In this document: piece by piece, positions 17,536 through 25,610 of the stretch
Layout of the letters: each line of letters opens with the position of its first letter
Numbering within the stretch: the stretch's first letter is position 1
Assembly (NCBI RefSeq): GCF_024723825.1
Contig: NZ_JANQBQ010000001.1
Coordinates: 620,001 to 684,000 of the forward strand
Length of the DNA stretch: 64,000 nt
Direction of reading: 5' to 3'
From: Romboutsia lituseburensis
GTDB taxonomy: Bacteria > Bacillota > Clostridia > Peptostreptococcales > Peptostreptococcaceae
Position numbers and translations under genes: made by a program
The notes under the pieces: generated by a model
Database searches by the model: none
Told to the model about the DNA's origin: nothing
The model's input: the letters and a program-made list of their open reading frames with translations, nothing else

Positions 17536-18345
17536 CTATACAAATAGCCTATAATTTAGCTTTTTCCCCTTAACTTGGACTAACTTACACATTTCAACTA
17601 ATCTACTTCCTATAGCTTCATCAACGTTTAATAGTCCATCAACATCCAGCTCACAACTAACAATTACAGGCAACTTATTAAAATATCTGTAATTAATCAG
17701 CTCAAATATAATATTGATATCACTATCAGTGACCTTCCCCTTAAACAAGTCATCAATCAAAAGTACTCTTGCAACTTTGTACTTCCCTAGCACCCTATGA
17801 TAATAAACATCATCCATAATATTTTGCTTAAGTTTTGTTATCACTTCTCTATAACTCATATACACTACACCTACACTATTTTCCATAAGCTCATTAGCTA
17901 TTGCTAGGCTAAGGTGGGTCTTGCCTGACCCAACTTGTCCCATAAACATAATAGAATTACATCTATTATTTTCAATATCCTTAAAATATTTAGAGTAAGT
18001 ACAAGCTTCTTTATATGCATCTATAATTTGCCTTTGACTACCATAAACAAAATTACTAAATCTCTTATTCCTAAACTCCTCACTTATACCACTTCTTTTT
18101 AGTATCTCCTCAGCTTGTCTTACCCCTCTACACTCACAAGCTGTTGCTACTCCATCTTCTACAATAAAAGTTAAATCCCTACACTTAGCACATCTATATT
18201 CTCTAACATTTGTTTCTAAATTCTCCAAATTCCCTTTCCACTGCTGCGATTTCATCATATGTTGGCTTTCTATAAAGTTCTTCATCCTCATCTTCACACC
18301 ATGAGGTAAGTTCATTTTTTCTATACTTGTTGCTATTTGCTCCAT
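17536..18345 (-). CDS. Phage DnaC-like helicase loader (AAA+)
   Basis: About 269 residues. A CxxC...CxC zinc-binding region (CAKCRD, ACECRG) precedes an AAA+ core with Walker A MGQVGSGKTHL and Walker B VLLIDDLF. Such proteins load the replicative helicase onto phage origins. An upstream ATG exists at 18378. I prefer the ATG at 18345 because AGGGGAG lies 6 bases before it. Even so the gene overlaps the end of the DnaD-like gene by 143 bases in another frame, which is unusually long. It is the last gene of the minus-strand early operon. Confidence 0.85.
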   Translation of the reverse strand: MEQIATSIEKMNLPHGVKMRMKNFIESQHMMKSQQWKGNLENLETNVREYRCAKCRDLTFIVEDGVATACECRGVRQAEEILKRSGISEEFRNKRFSNFVYGSQRQIIDAYKEACTYSKYFKDIENNRCNSIMFMGQVGSGKTHLSLAIANELMENSVGVVYMSYREVITKLKQNIMDDVYYHRVLGKYKVARVLLIDDLFKGKVTDSDINIIFELINYRYFNKLPVIVSCELDVDGLLNVDEAIGSRLVEMCKLVQVKGKKLNYRLFV

Positions 18346-19135
18346 ATCTATCTCCCCTGTTTTGTTTATTTTTTTCATAAGCCATTAGATCACTATAGCT
18401 TTTAATGTTATTGTCACTCCATTGATTTAAAATTCCGTTTATATACCCCTTATTACATTTACCTCTATCTGTAGCTATTTCTATAGCTTTTTTAAATAAT
18501 TCATAATCTATATTCTCATTAAGTTCTATTAACCACTGAGCTACAATTCCATTTATAAGACCTACATTTTCTTCATATAGTTTTTTAAACTTACTTACAG
18601 ACATAGAATACGCCACGTCTTCATTTTCTTTTTCTTCTTCTTTTTTATTTTCTTTTTCTTTTTCTTTTTGTCCACGTATCGTAAGCTTACTATCCAACGA
18701 ATCGTTATACGTATCGTCTATATACTTTTCAAACTCTATTTTTATATCTTCTTTAGATATATCATCAGCTACATAAGCTAGTAATGTTTTATCCTTTACT
18801 TCTCTTACCTCTTTTTTTACACAATCTAAAATTGGCTTACCACCTTTAATTAAGTTATACTTACCCCACTTTTTAATAGCAACTTCACGTGTTGTTGGAT
18901 TATACCTTATAACTTTATAATAGTTTTCAAATCTATCTACAAAAGTATTTACACTTTCTATTGAATAACCCAACTCAAAAGCCATTTGCTTTTTAGGTAA
19001 CTTATACACTCCTATTTGAGTCGTATTCCCATTTGTTAAAAGATATAAAAAGAATAACTTATCCTCAGGAGTCATCTCTTCTAACACCTTTTCATCTCTC
19101 CAAAACGCTGTTCTAACATGTCTAAATAAAGCCAT
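18203..19135 (-). CDS. Phage replication initiator with DnaD-like domain
   Basis: About 310 residues. The N-terminal winged-helix domain starts MALFRHVRTAFWRDEKV and includes LFFLYLLTNGNTTQIGVYKLP. A highly charged linker (KEKEKENKKEEEKENED) leads to a DnaD-like C-terminal domain (VSKFKKLYEENVG ... YINGILNQW). This is the standard layout of phage replisome organisers. AGGGGGAT lies before the ATG at 19135, so I reject the upstream ATG at 19165. It is followed by, and overlaps, the helicase loader gene. Confidence 0.87.
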   Translation of the reverse strand: MALFRHVRTAFWRDEKVLEEMTPEDKLFFLYLLTNGNTTQIGVYKLPKKQMAFELGYSIESVNTFVDRFENYYKVIRYNPTTREVAIKKWGKYNLIKGGKPILDCVKKEVREVKDKTLLAYVADDISKEDIKIEFEKYIDDTYNDSLDSKLTIRGQKEKEKENKKEEEKENEDVAYSMSVSKFKKLYEENVGLINGIVAQWLIELNENIDYELFKKAIEIATDRGKCNKGYINGILNQWSDNNIKSYSDLMAYEKNKQNRGDRYGANSNKYRKNELTSWCEDEDEELYRKPTYDEIAAVEREFGEFRNKC

Positions 19136-19245
19136 ATAAATCCCCCTTCTTTTTTCACCTTGCATTAAGTAAAAGCTATATTATTTATAGTGACTAGTTC
19201 TAGTACAATCCTATAATGCTCAATATAAACTAGCGTAGATGGTAA

Positions 19246-19326
19246 TAATAAGTCGCACCAACTTTAAGCGACTGCGTCGGCGCCATGAGCATAGCGAATT
19301 TTGCAGCTTGTCTGCCGGAAGGAAGA
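19246..19326. repeat. GC-rich hairpin repeat, copy C
   Basis: A GC-rich block in the gap between recT and the DnaD-like gene. It contains TTTAAGCGACTGCGTCGGCGCC, matching CTTAAGCCACTGCGTGGGCGCT of copy B. The small stem CGAC-TGC-GTCG replaces CCAC-TGC-GTGG, so the pairing is kept although the bases differ. It is likely a structured RNA or DNA element. Confidence 0.55.
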
Positions 19327-19327
19327 C

Positions 19328-20119
19328 TTATATTTCCCTACCAAGCGGCATTTTATCATAATCTATAGATTCAACTAACAGCATGTCACTATCAATACTA
19401 GATTTAACACTTTCATCAAAAGCTACAGCCTTTTGCATTTCAATACTAAGTGGTGCATATTTTAAAAGTTTCTTAATAACAGTTTTTTTCGCCATTGAAT
19501 CAAAATCTTTTTCCCATATACCACCTTCAAAGTTTTTAGAGTACTTTTTACCATGATCAAGTACTTCATCATAAGTCATAAATTCAAAACTATATCCACT
19601 AGGTTCTAGATGATAAACTGCGTAATATCCAATAATATCCCCTCTATTTCCTTTAAGTAAGGGCTTATGAATAAGCTTTTGCTCTAGTCCATAATCTATT
19701 TCAAATTCATCATTTTCTTTAACTTCATGAGCATATAAAGTTTTTAGCTTTCCACTTCTATGTGCTAATTGTAAAAGGCCTTTATATCCTACTTGAAATT
19801 GCACTTTATCTACTCCATTTAAATTATGTGGTATTAAATAGGCTTGTCCTAGAGGTGTATTTGGCTCTAATCCTAGCTGAGCACTTTGCATCATAGCTGC
19901 AATAAATGTCGTAGGCTCACAATTTTGAAGTTTCTCATTATTATTAAATGCTGACATTGATACCTTTTGAAATCTTTCACTACTTAGATTTTTAGGAAGT
20001 GCTAAATCTATATCATTTTTCATTTTTATCATTAATTGCTGCATAGCATAACTTGGATTTACTGTTATACCTTGTCCTTTGTCTTCTTGATTTTTTAATG
20101 CTTCTTTTAATTTACTCAT
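19328..20119 (-). CDS. recT: RecT single-strand annealing protein
   Basis: About 263 residues. The family core is clear: LGLEPNTPLGQAYLIP, then FQVGYKGLLQLAHRSG and a GDIIGYYAVY strand. RecT anneals complementary single strands during phage recombination, working with the adjacent exonuclease. AAAGGGGAG lies before the ATG at 20119; the upstream ATG at 20158 has none. It sits in the early operon between the exonuclease and the replication initiator. Confidence 0.95.
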   Translation of the reverse strand: MSKLKEALKNQEDKGQGITVNPSYAMQQLMIKMKNDIDLALPKNLSSERFQKVSMSAFNNNEKLQNCEPTTFIAAMMQSAQLGLEPNTPLGQAYLIPHNLNGVDKVQFQVGYKGLLQLAHRSGKLKTLYAHEVKENDEFEIDYGLEQKLIHKPLLKGNRGDIIGYYAVYHLEPSGYSFEFMTYDEVLDHGKKYSKNFEGGIWEKDFDSMAKKTVIKKLLKYAPLSIEMQKAVAFDESVKSSIDSDMLLVESIDYDKMPLGREI

Positions 20120-20204
20120 ATTTATTCTCCCCTTTGTTGTATTTTTTTTCCATTTCATTTATACTAAATTTAAATTTTACTTATCGTGAAAGGATGTGAC
20201 TCAC

Positions 20205-20483
20205 TTGAGTATAAATAAATTTAAACCCTCTTCGATATTAATTATTTTATGTCCTCTAATAGGTGTTATAGATTACTTACTATTTAAACGAGACAACACT
20301 TTTTATATCATGCTATATACTATTTTTTGTATTGTTTTTGCTTTATATGGACAATACAACTTATTCATAGTTTTAAAACCGTATAAAAATATGGATTTTA
20401 AAGCCTATATGATAGCCTTGTTACTTGGTAGTATTTCATTATGGGCTATATATTTGTTTGTTATTTTCAAAGTTTTATTATAA
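20205..20483 (+). CDS. Small membrane protein, possible prophage moron
   Basis: About 92 residues with three likely membrane segments (SILIILCPLIGVIDYLLF, FYIMLYTIFCIVFALYG, IALLLGSISLWAIYLFVIF). It reads against the surrounding phage operon, between recT and the exonuclease gene. I chose the TTG at 20205 because AAAGGATG lies 8 bases before it; the GTG at 20196 overlaps that site. The family is unknown. An independent membrane gene inserted in a phage early operon often serves the lysogen, for example in superinfection exclusion, but that is inference. Confidence 0.55.
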   Translation: MSINKFKPSSILIILCPLIGVIDYLLFKRDNTFYIMLYTIFCIVFALYGQYNLFIVLKPYKNMDFKAYMIALLLGSISLWAIYLFVIFKVLL

Positions 20484-20487
20484 TATT

Positions 20488-21489
20488 TTAAATTCTAAAC
20501 ACTCTTGTCGTTGTAGTTTTCATAAACTCTTTAACTATTTCAGGGTGTTGTTTTTTTAATCTAGTTGTATCTATACTTGTCCTAGTTTGCTTTTTCCAAG
20601 TTATCTTTCTCTCCCCAAGATATGCTATTTCATATTCTTTCATTTGCATCTGTATATATTGCTCTATAGTTTTCTTTTCACTATCTAGATCTTTTATAAG
20701 ACCACAAACATCATCATATCTATTTAATACATCCTCTTTTTCAAACAATATCAATTCTTCTTGTTTGCTATCTTTATAGAAGCTTTGAAGTACTTTTGAA
20801 TAGTCACTACTTCCATCTGGTAAAGGTAGTTCTCCACCTAATACGCACTGCTCCCAAAACTTTTTTTCCAAATCCATTATTTCTTTTATGATTTCTTCAT
20901 CTCTTTTTAGTTCATGTATAATTAATTTTTCATTTCCAATTAGCGCTGCTACATAACAATGAGTTGCTCCACTTACTGCCATATAGTGGTAGCACTGTAT
21001 TTGATAATGAATAGGGACTTCTTTCTCCCATAGCTTTTTATTATAACTGCTAGTTACCTTACATTCTAAAAATGCTTTTTCACCTACAACTGATCTGTCT
21101 ATATTTGATATAGCAAATGGATATTTATCATTTCTTAAAATGCCATTTACGTTTCTAACCTTTTTCCCAGTTTTTAAAGTAAATTCATTAGCTACAAAGT
21201 TTTCTAATTTATTGCCAAGCTCCATTTTATAATTGGTTTCTTTATCTACTACATTTGAATCATTTTTAGGTAAGCTACTTTGATTGATAAATTCCTTCCC
21301 AAAATTATTTATAATATTATTATCATTAGTTTTTTCTAAATAAACACTCATTGAACTTCTATATGGATTAAGCCCTAGTACACTAGCTGCATCACTTCCT
21401 CCAATTCCACATTTTCTAGCTTCCAGCCATGATTTTTTATCTTTATCTTTTGTTTCAAATATTATATTTGCATCTAAATATTTTCTCAT
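20488..21489 (-). CDS. YqaJ-family phage exonuclease
   Basis: About 333 residues. It has the YqaJ/lambda-exonuclease core: WLEARKCGIGGSDAASVLGLNPY, then MELGNKLENFVANEF, and the metal-binding strands FLECKVTSS and IHYQIQCYHYMAV. It resects double-stranded ends to give single strands for RecT. The ORF extends upstream to 21573, but GGGGGGAG lies 7 bases before the ATG at 21489, which also gives a natural N-terminus. It pairs with recT, which follows it in the operon, with the opposite-strand membrane gene lying in the gap. Confidence 0.92.
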   Translation of the reverse strand: MRKYLDANIIFETKDKDKKSWLEARKCGIGGSDAASVLGLNPYRSSMSVYLEKTNDNNIINNFGKEFINQSSLPKNDSNVVDKETNYKMELGNKLENFVANEFTLKTGKKVRNVNGILRNDKYPFAISNIDRSVVGEKAFLECKVTSSYNKKLWEKEVPIHYQIQCYHYMAVSGATHCYVAALIGNEKLIIHELKRDEEIIKEIMDLEKKFWEQCVLGGELPLPDGSSDYSKVLQSFYKDSKQEELILFEKEDVLNRYDDVCGLIKDLDSEKKTIEQYIQMQMKEYEIAYLGERKITWKKQTRTSIDTTRLKKQHPEIVKEFMKTTTTRVFRI

Positions 21490-21530
21490 TAGATTACTCC
21501 CCCCAATATCTATTATTGTAAAAAAGTCGC

Positions 21531-21597
21531 TTCGCTTAAGCCACTGCGTGGGCGCTACACTTTCTGTCGCCAACGACTTCGTCCGTTGCTTAAAAAA
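21531..21597. repeat. GC-rich hairpin repeat, copy B
   Basis: A GC-rich block between the antirepressor and exonuclease genes, overlapping the last codons of the former. It contains two small stems: CCAC-TGC-GTGG, and CAACGAC-TTC-GTCCGTTG with one bulge. Parts are shared with copies A, C and E elsewhere in the window. Confidence 0.55.
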
Positions 21598-22402
21598 TCA
21601 TTTCTAATGATTCACTAAAATACTTTTGACCTTTACCAGTTATAAGAGTTGTAGCTGATAGAAATTTCCCCTCACTTGTATTTACTATACTTTCACTTAC
21701 TTCAAACAAACCTTGCTTTATATAAATTTGCTTTGGTATGTTTTTATCCTTACCAGTCTTTATTAAATAACCATTGTCCCTTAAATATCCATATAGCTGG
21801 TTTCTTCCTATTTTTATATTGTTATTATTAAGAAGTTTTGCAAATTTACCTATAGTTATGCAGCCTGTAGAATTTACTATAGACTTTCCAAACTCAGTAT
21901 ATGGCTTATCTATTTTAATAACTGATTCTAGGTTACTTGCTCTTTTCTCAGCTTTTAATCTTTCTTCTTTTTCTGATTTAAGCTTATTTGCCATTTGTAT
22001 TATAAAATCTGGATTGTTTAGAGTTTGTTCAATTACCTCATCATTCATGTACATACCATTTTTTCTAATAGAAGGTATCACCTCATCCATCAACCAACTC
22101 TCAAACTTCTTGGCACTTGGTAATTTTGATCTAAGTATTAACCTATATACATTTCCTTCATCTATGAACTTTTTACTTACATATTGAATTGCCTGACTTT
22201 TATCACATTTTGTTGCAGTAATTACCCCCACGTCGGAAAATACGACCCCCTCTTTTTTACATAATCTAAGTATTGCATCTCTTGGATTTGAGTATCCTAA
22301 TGCCTTTGCTATAGGTATAGCTTCAAAATATTCTTTTTTGTTTATTAGTACAACATTTATTTCCCCGAAATTTTCATTTGTAAATAACCCTAAATGATTC
22401 AT
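21590..22402 (-). CDS. Phage antirepressor (BRO-N and ANT/KilA-C domains)
   Basis: 270 residues. The N-terminal BRO-N domain includes INKKEYFEAIPIAKALGYSNPRDAI and VIPSIRKNGMYM. A coiled linker (LKSEKEERLKAEKRAS) leads to a KilAC/ANT domain (CITIGKFAKLLNNNNIKIGRNQLYGYLRDNGYLI). Antirepressors inactivate the lysogeny repressor or act in the early switch. It is the second gene of the early operon, after the Cro-like gene. Confidence 0.9.
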   Translation of the reverse strand: MNHLGLFTNENFGEINVVLINKKEYFEAIPIAKALGYSNPRDAILRLCKKEGVVFSDVGVITATKCDKSQAIQYVSKKFIDEGNVYRLILRSKLPSAKKFESWLMDEVIPSIRKNGMYMNDEVIEQTLNNPDFIIQMANKLKSEKEERLKAEKRASNLESVIKIDKPYTEFGKSIVNSTGCITIGKFAKLLNNNNIKIGRNQLYGYLRDNGYLIKTGKDKNIPKQIYIKQGLFEVSESIVNTSEGKFLSATTLITGKGQKYFSESLEMIF

Positions 22403-22428
22403 TCATATTCCCCCTTTAACTTTACGTT

Positions 22429-22668
22429 TTAGCATATTTTATTTTTTATCCAACTTTTTGGTAATTTACTAAAGAAAAAAATATCGTTAGCTTCATCAAA
22501 TGTCAAATCTAAACGTTCAATTAACTTCAATATTTCATCTACAGTAAATGGTATTTTCCCATTTTCCTTAAAATTATATGTTTTAGAAGATACCCCTATA
22601 TCTTGTGCTAATTCATATTGATACAACCCTTTAAGTACACGTTTTGATTTAAGTAATCTAAAATTCAA
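22429..22668 (-). CDS. Cro-like HTH regulator
   Basis: 79 residues with an XRE-type helix-turn-helix (LYQYELAQDIGVSSKTYNFKENGKI). It is transcribed away from the CI-like repressor, the usual place for a Cro homologue or for the first gene of the early operon. The fold is a little divergent (YNFKENG instead of YSRIENG). GGGGG precedes the start codon. Confidence 0.75.
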   Translation of the reverse strand: MNFRLLKSKRVLKGLYQYELAQDIGVSSKTYNFKENGKIPFTVDEILKLIERLDLTFDEANDIFFFSKLPKSWIKNKIC

Positions 22669-22942
22669 ATTTATCCCCCCATAACTTTTCTGTGTTTCTG
22701 TAATTTAATATTAACTGGAATTAATATCCAGAGTCAAGACATTTTCCGACCATTTGTATAAATTTACACTCAAATTTACCATTTAGTAATTTTTTTATCC
22801 TTTTTGATAATATTGTGTTTTATTTTTTCTACTTTGTAAATTATATTTCTATTTTATAAATTATTTCTATTTTTTTACCATTTGTTAATTTTTATTTCCT
22901 TTTTGGTAAATTCATACTATAATATTTATAGAGGTGATAATT
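22669..22942. promoter_or_regulatory. Divergent cro/cI control region with repeated operators
   Basis: A repeated motif ACCATTTRKWAA occurs at 22749-22761, 22777-22790 and 22876-22888, and the near-mirror sequence TTTTTGGTAAA occurs at 22900-22910, partly overlapping the likely cI promoter. A TATAAT at 22918-22923 could be the cI -10 box. This spacing suits cooperative binding of the CI-like and Cro-like proteins. The assignment is by position and repeat, not by known operator sequence. Confidence 0.6.
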
Positions 22943-23335
22943 ATGGAGAGTATCGGAGAAAGAATAACAAAAGCTAGACGTTATTTAGGTATGAATCAAA
23001 AGGAATTATGTGAAAAAGCCAAAATAAATGAAGCAACTTTATCTAGGTATGAAAATGGACTTAGAGAACCTAAAGCTGCTACACTATCAAAATTAGCTGA
23101 GATTTTAGAAGTATCTACTGATTACTTACTTGGTATAACAGATATTAGAAACTATAAAACTTTGCAAAATGATATGAATAAAGATATTGAAAGTATATAT
23201 GAAAATACTAAAGAAATGCTAAAACAAGATGGTTTGATGCTTTATGGTAAGCCTGCTGATAAAGAGGATATAGACAACATACTAAAAGCAATGAAAGTTG
23301 GTATGATGATGGCACTACAAAAAGATAATGATTGA
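22943..23335 (+). CDS. CI-like XRE-family prophage repressor
   Basis: About 130 residues. The N-terminal XRE helix-turn-helix is canonical (ITKARRYLGMNQKELCEKAKINEATLSRYENGLREP). The C-terminal part is short and helical and lacks a LexA-like protease domain. Short repressors of this kind are often inactivated by a partner ImmA protease, and an ImmA/IrrE gene lies downstream, now separated by an IS607 element. GAGG lies 8 bases before the ATG at 22943. Confidence 0.85.
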   Translation: MESIGERITKARRYLGMNQKELCEKAKINEATLSRYENGLREPKAATLSKLAEILEVSTDYLLGITDIRNYKTLQNDMNKDIESIYENTKEMLKQDGLMLYGKPADKEDIDNILKAMKVGMMMALQKDND

Positions 23336-23491
23336 TTCAAGTAGATATATAAATTCCTGCTTACTCACTTAATTTTTACGATTTTATAGGGGGCAATAAA
23401 ACAGTTTAACTAAAAATGTTTATATTTGCTTAAATCTCTATGAATTTAACTAACTTCTTTTGAGAATAATATATTTAGGAGGTATTCTAAT

Positions 23492-24130
23492 ATGTTAACA
23501 ATAAAAGAAGCAAGTGAATTTTTAGGGGTATCCATCCCAACTATGAGAAGATGGGAAAGTGAAGGTAAAATAACTTCATATAGAACAACTGGTAAACATA
23601 GAAGATATGATAAAAATGATTTGATTAGGTTTAAAAGTAAGGAAGATGATAGTTTTAAAATTACAATAGCATATTGTAGAGTATCATCATCAGACAAAAA
23701 ACAAGATTTACAAAAGCAAATAGATAATGTTAGTAATTATTGCATAGCTAAAGGATATCAATTCAAAGTTATTTCTGATTTAGGTAGTGGATTAAATTAC
23801 AATAAAGCAGGATTAAAGGAATTAATATCTTTAATATGCAGTGAAGAAATAGATAGAATAGTTGTAAACTATAAAGATAGATTAATTAGATTTGGATATG
23901 AAATTATAGAACAATTATGTTCTATATATAATGTAAAGATAGAGGTAATAAATCATACAGAAGATAAGACTTATGAAGACGAATTAGTTGAAGATGTATT
24001 ATCTATAATAACTGTATTTTCATCAAAGCTATATGGACGTAGAAGTCACAAGTTAAAAAAAATCAAAGATGTAAATGTAGCTCTATTTAATGATAAAGAT
24101 ATAGAAGATATAACAACAGTAGAGGCTTAA
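23492..24130 (+). CDS. tnpA: IS607 serine recombinase TnpA
   Basis: 212 residues. A MerR-like N-terminal DNA-binding domain (TIKEASEFLGVSIPTMRRWESEGKI) precedes the serine recombinase catalytic domain: the nucleophile is in IAYCRVSSSDKKQDLQKQ, with conserved YKDRLIRFG later. This domain order (DNA-binding first) is diagnostic of IS607 transposases. AGGAGG lies before the ATG. tnpB begins 3 bases after its stop. Confidence 0.95.
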   Translation: MLTIKEASEFLGVSIPTMRRWESEGKITSYRTTGKHRRYDKNDLIRFKSKEDDSFKITIAYCRVSSSDKKQDLQKQIDNVSNYCIAKGYQFKVISDLGSGLNYNKAGLKELISLICSEEIDRIVVNYKDRLIRFGYEIIEQLCSIYNVKIEVINHTEDKTYEDELVEDVLSIITVFSSKLYGRRSHKLKKIKDVNVALFNDKDIEDITTVEA

Positions 24131-24133
24131 GTT

Positions 24134-25393
24134 ATGATATATGCAAAAAAGATAGAAATAGTATTTGATGAAAAAGATACAAATATATTAGATGGACAAT
24201 CTAAAATATGCAATTGGTTATATAATCAACTACTTCAAGTTACTATTGAAGATTATAAAAATGGTAATCAAAATAAACTTTTAAGTGGAAGAAATTTAAG
24301 AGATTTTGCAACTAAAATGAAAGAAAGTAACAAATTTTTATACGCAGTACATTCATCACCACTTAAGAATACTGCAATAAGGCTTAAAGAATCTTATACT
24401 AAATTCTTTAGTAAAAACTGTTCTTATCCTAATTTTAGGTCATTTAAGAAAAAGTGGTTTTCTCTATATTATGATGAACCGAACAAAGGATTTAAATTAT
24501 TAGATAGCAGAAACTTAAGGGTAGCATTAGGTAAAAATGAGTTAAATAAACAAATGTATATTAAAGGTTATTTAAGAGAAAGATTTGAACTAAAAAATGA
24601 TGAAAAGATAAAAACTTTTAGGTTATGTAAGCAACAAGGAAATAAATTTTATGCTATTTTTACAATTGAAAAAGAAGATAAACCTAAAAAAGAAGTAAAA
24701 TCATGGATAGCAATTGACCAAAATCATAAAAACTTATTTGTAGCAGTTGATAATGAAGGAACTACATTTGAATTTGATAAACTATATCAAGTCAAGTATT
24801 TTGATAAATTGATAGATGAAGTTAAATCAAAAAGAGATTTATGTAATAGAAAAAATAAACTCAAATATACAGAACATGGCAGTAAATATTATTTGCCAAG
24901 CAAGAGATACTTAAAATTAAATAATGTACTAGATAAACTATATCATAAAAGACGAGAACAAATTAAGTTAATTATGTATAGTATAGCAAATTATATAGCT
25001 AAAAATTATGATAAAGCAGTAATTGGTGATTATACACCTACATTAGAAGTAGCGAATGAAAAAAATATGCATAGGGGAATGCTAAATCAATCCCTAGTTG
25101 GGATGTTTAGAAAAATACTTAGTTGGACTATGGAAAAATATAATAAAACTTGCATTGTTGTAGACGAAAAAGATACTACAAAAGCTTGTTGCATCTGTGG
25201 GGATTTAGAAAAGAAAGATCCGAGTATAAGGGAGTTTACTTGCAAAAAATGTAATACAACTATACTTAGAGATGTAAATAGTGCAATAAATATAGGTAGA
25301 AAAGAGAACTTAGAGCCAACTAAAAAAGTATTAAATAAAATATTAAAGAAAGGCTACTTTAGGTTTGATAGATATATTTTAGAGGGGATTTAA
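24134..25393 (+). CDS. tnpB: TnpB RNA-guided nuclease of the IS607 element
   Basis: 419 residues. RuvC motif I is AIDQNHKNL (about residue 195). A zinc finger has CCICG and CKKC, and motif III is DVNSAINIG. TnpB proteins use a guide RNA from the element's right end to cut DNA and so favour element retention. The residue that normally forms RuvC-II (Glu of IEDL) is Gly here (VIGDYTP). A Glu in VDEKDTTKACCICG could substitute, as in Fanzor-related TnpBs with a rearranged site; this is inference. No frameshift, so it may be active. Confidence 0.93.
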   Translation: MIYAKKIEIVFDEKDTNILDGQSKICNWLYNQLLQVTIEDYKNGNQNKLLSGRNLRDFATKMKESNKFLYAVHSSPLKNTAIRLKESYTKFFSKNCSYPNFRSFKKKWFSLYYDEPNKGFKLLDSRNLRVALGKNELNKQMYIKGYLRERFELKNDEKIKTFRLCKQQGNKFYAIFTIEKEDKPKKEVKSWIAIDQNHKNLFVAVDNEGTTFEFDKLYQVKYFDKLIDEVKSKRDLCNRKNKLKYTEHGSKYYLPSKRYLKLNNVLDKLYHKRREQIKLIMYSIANYIAKNYDKAVIGDYTPTLEVANEKNMHRGMLNQSLVGMFRKILSWTMEKYNKTCIVVDEKDTTKACCICGDLEKKDPSIREFTCKKCNTTILRDVNSAINIGRKENLEPTKKVLNKILKKGYFRFDRYILEGI

Positions 25394-25610
25394 AAGATAT
25401 TCATTGCGTAGTTCGCGCCATCTTAAAAAGATGAACTGATATGGACTAGTAAAATTTACTAGAATCCAGCAGGCTTATATAATAGAAATATTATATAAGG
25501 TGAATTAAATCTAAGGATATGATGTTCTTAGGGCTAAAGGGTATTGGTGAATAAATTTAGGTACTCCTGGATATATTTAGATAACTTTAGTAGAACAGAG
25601 GGACTTATTA
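25394..25610 (+). ncRNA. Candidate TnpB guide (omega) RNA region
   Basis: The 217 bases after tnpB are less AT-rich and rich in pairing: GACTAGTAAAATTTACTAG, ATATAATAGAAATATTATAT and CTAAGGATATGATGTTCTTAG are three successive hairpins. The omega RNA of TnpB systems normally overlaps the tnpB 3' end and the right end of the element, so the position fits. The 3' boundary and the guide are uncertain because the element end is not fixed. Confidence 0.55.

Larger units (their letters stand above)
23385..25610 (+). mobile_element. IS607-family transposon (tnpA and tnpB)
   Basis: A serine-recombinase tnpA followed by tnpB and a structured 3' region, lying between cI and immA. IS607 elements lack terminal inverted repeats and insert next to GG dinucleotides, so the exact ends cannot be read. 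A GGGGG at 23387-23391 and GAGGG at 25597-25601 are candidate edges. The limits I give are approximate. Confidence 0.65.

Noticed and set aside
18346-18378. Longer start for the helicase loader at 18378
   Set aside because: No ribosome binding site before it; AGGGGAG fits the ATG at 18345.
21774-22187. 137-codon plus-strand frame over the antirepressor
   Set aside because: Antisense shadow; Leu/Ser/Phe-rich and no ribosome binding site.
23446-23697. Minus-strand frame over the start of tnpA
   Set aside because: Antisense to tnpA with a hydrophobic, non-conserved look.
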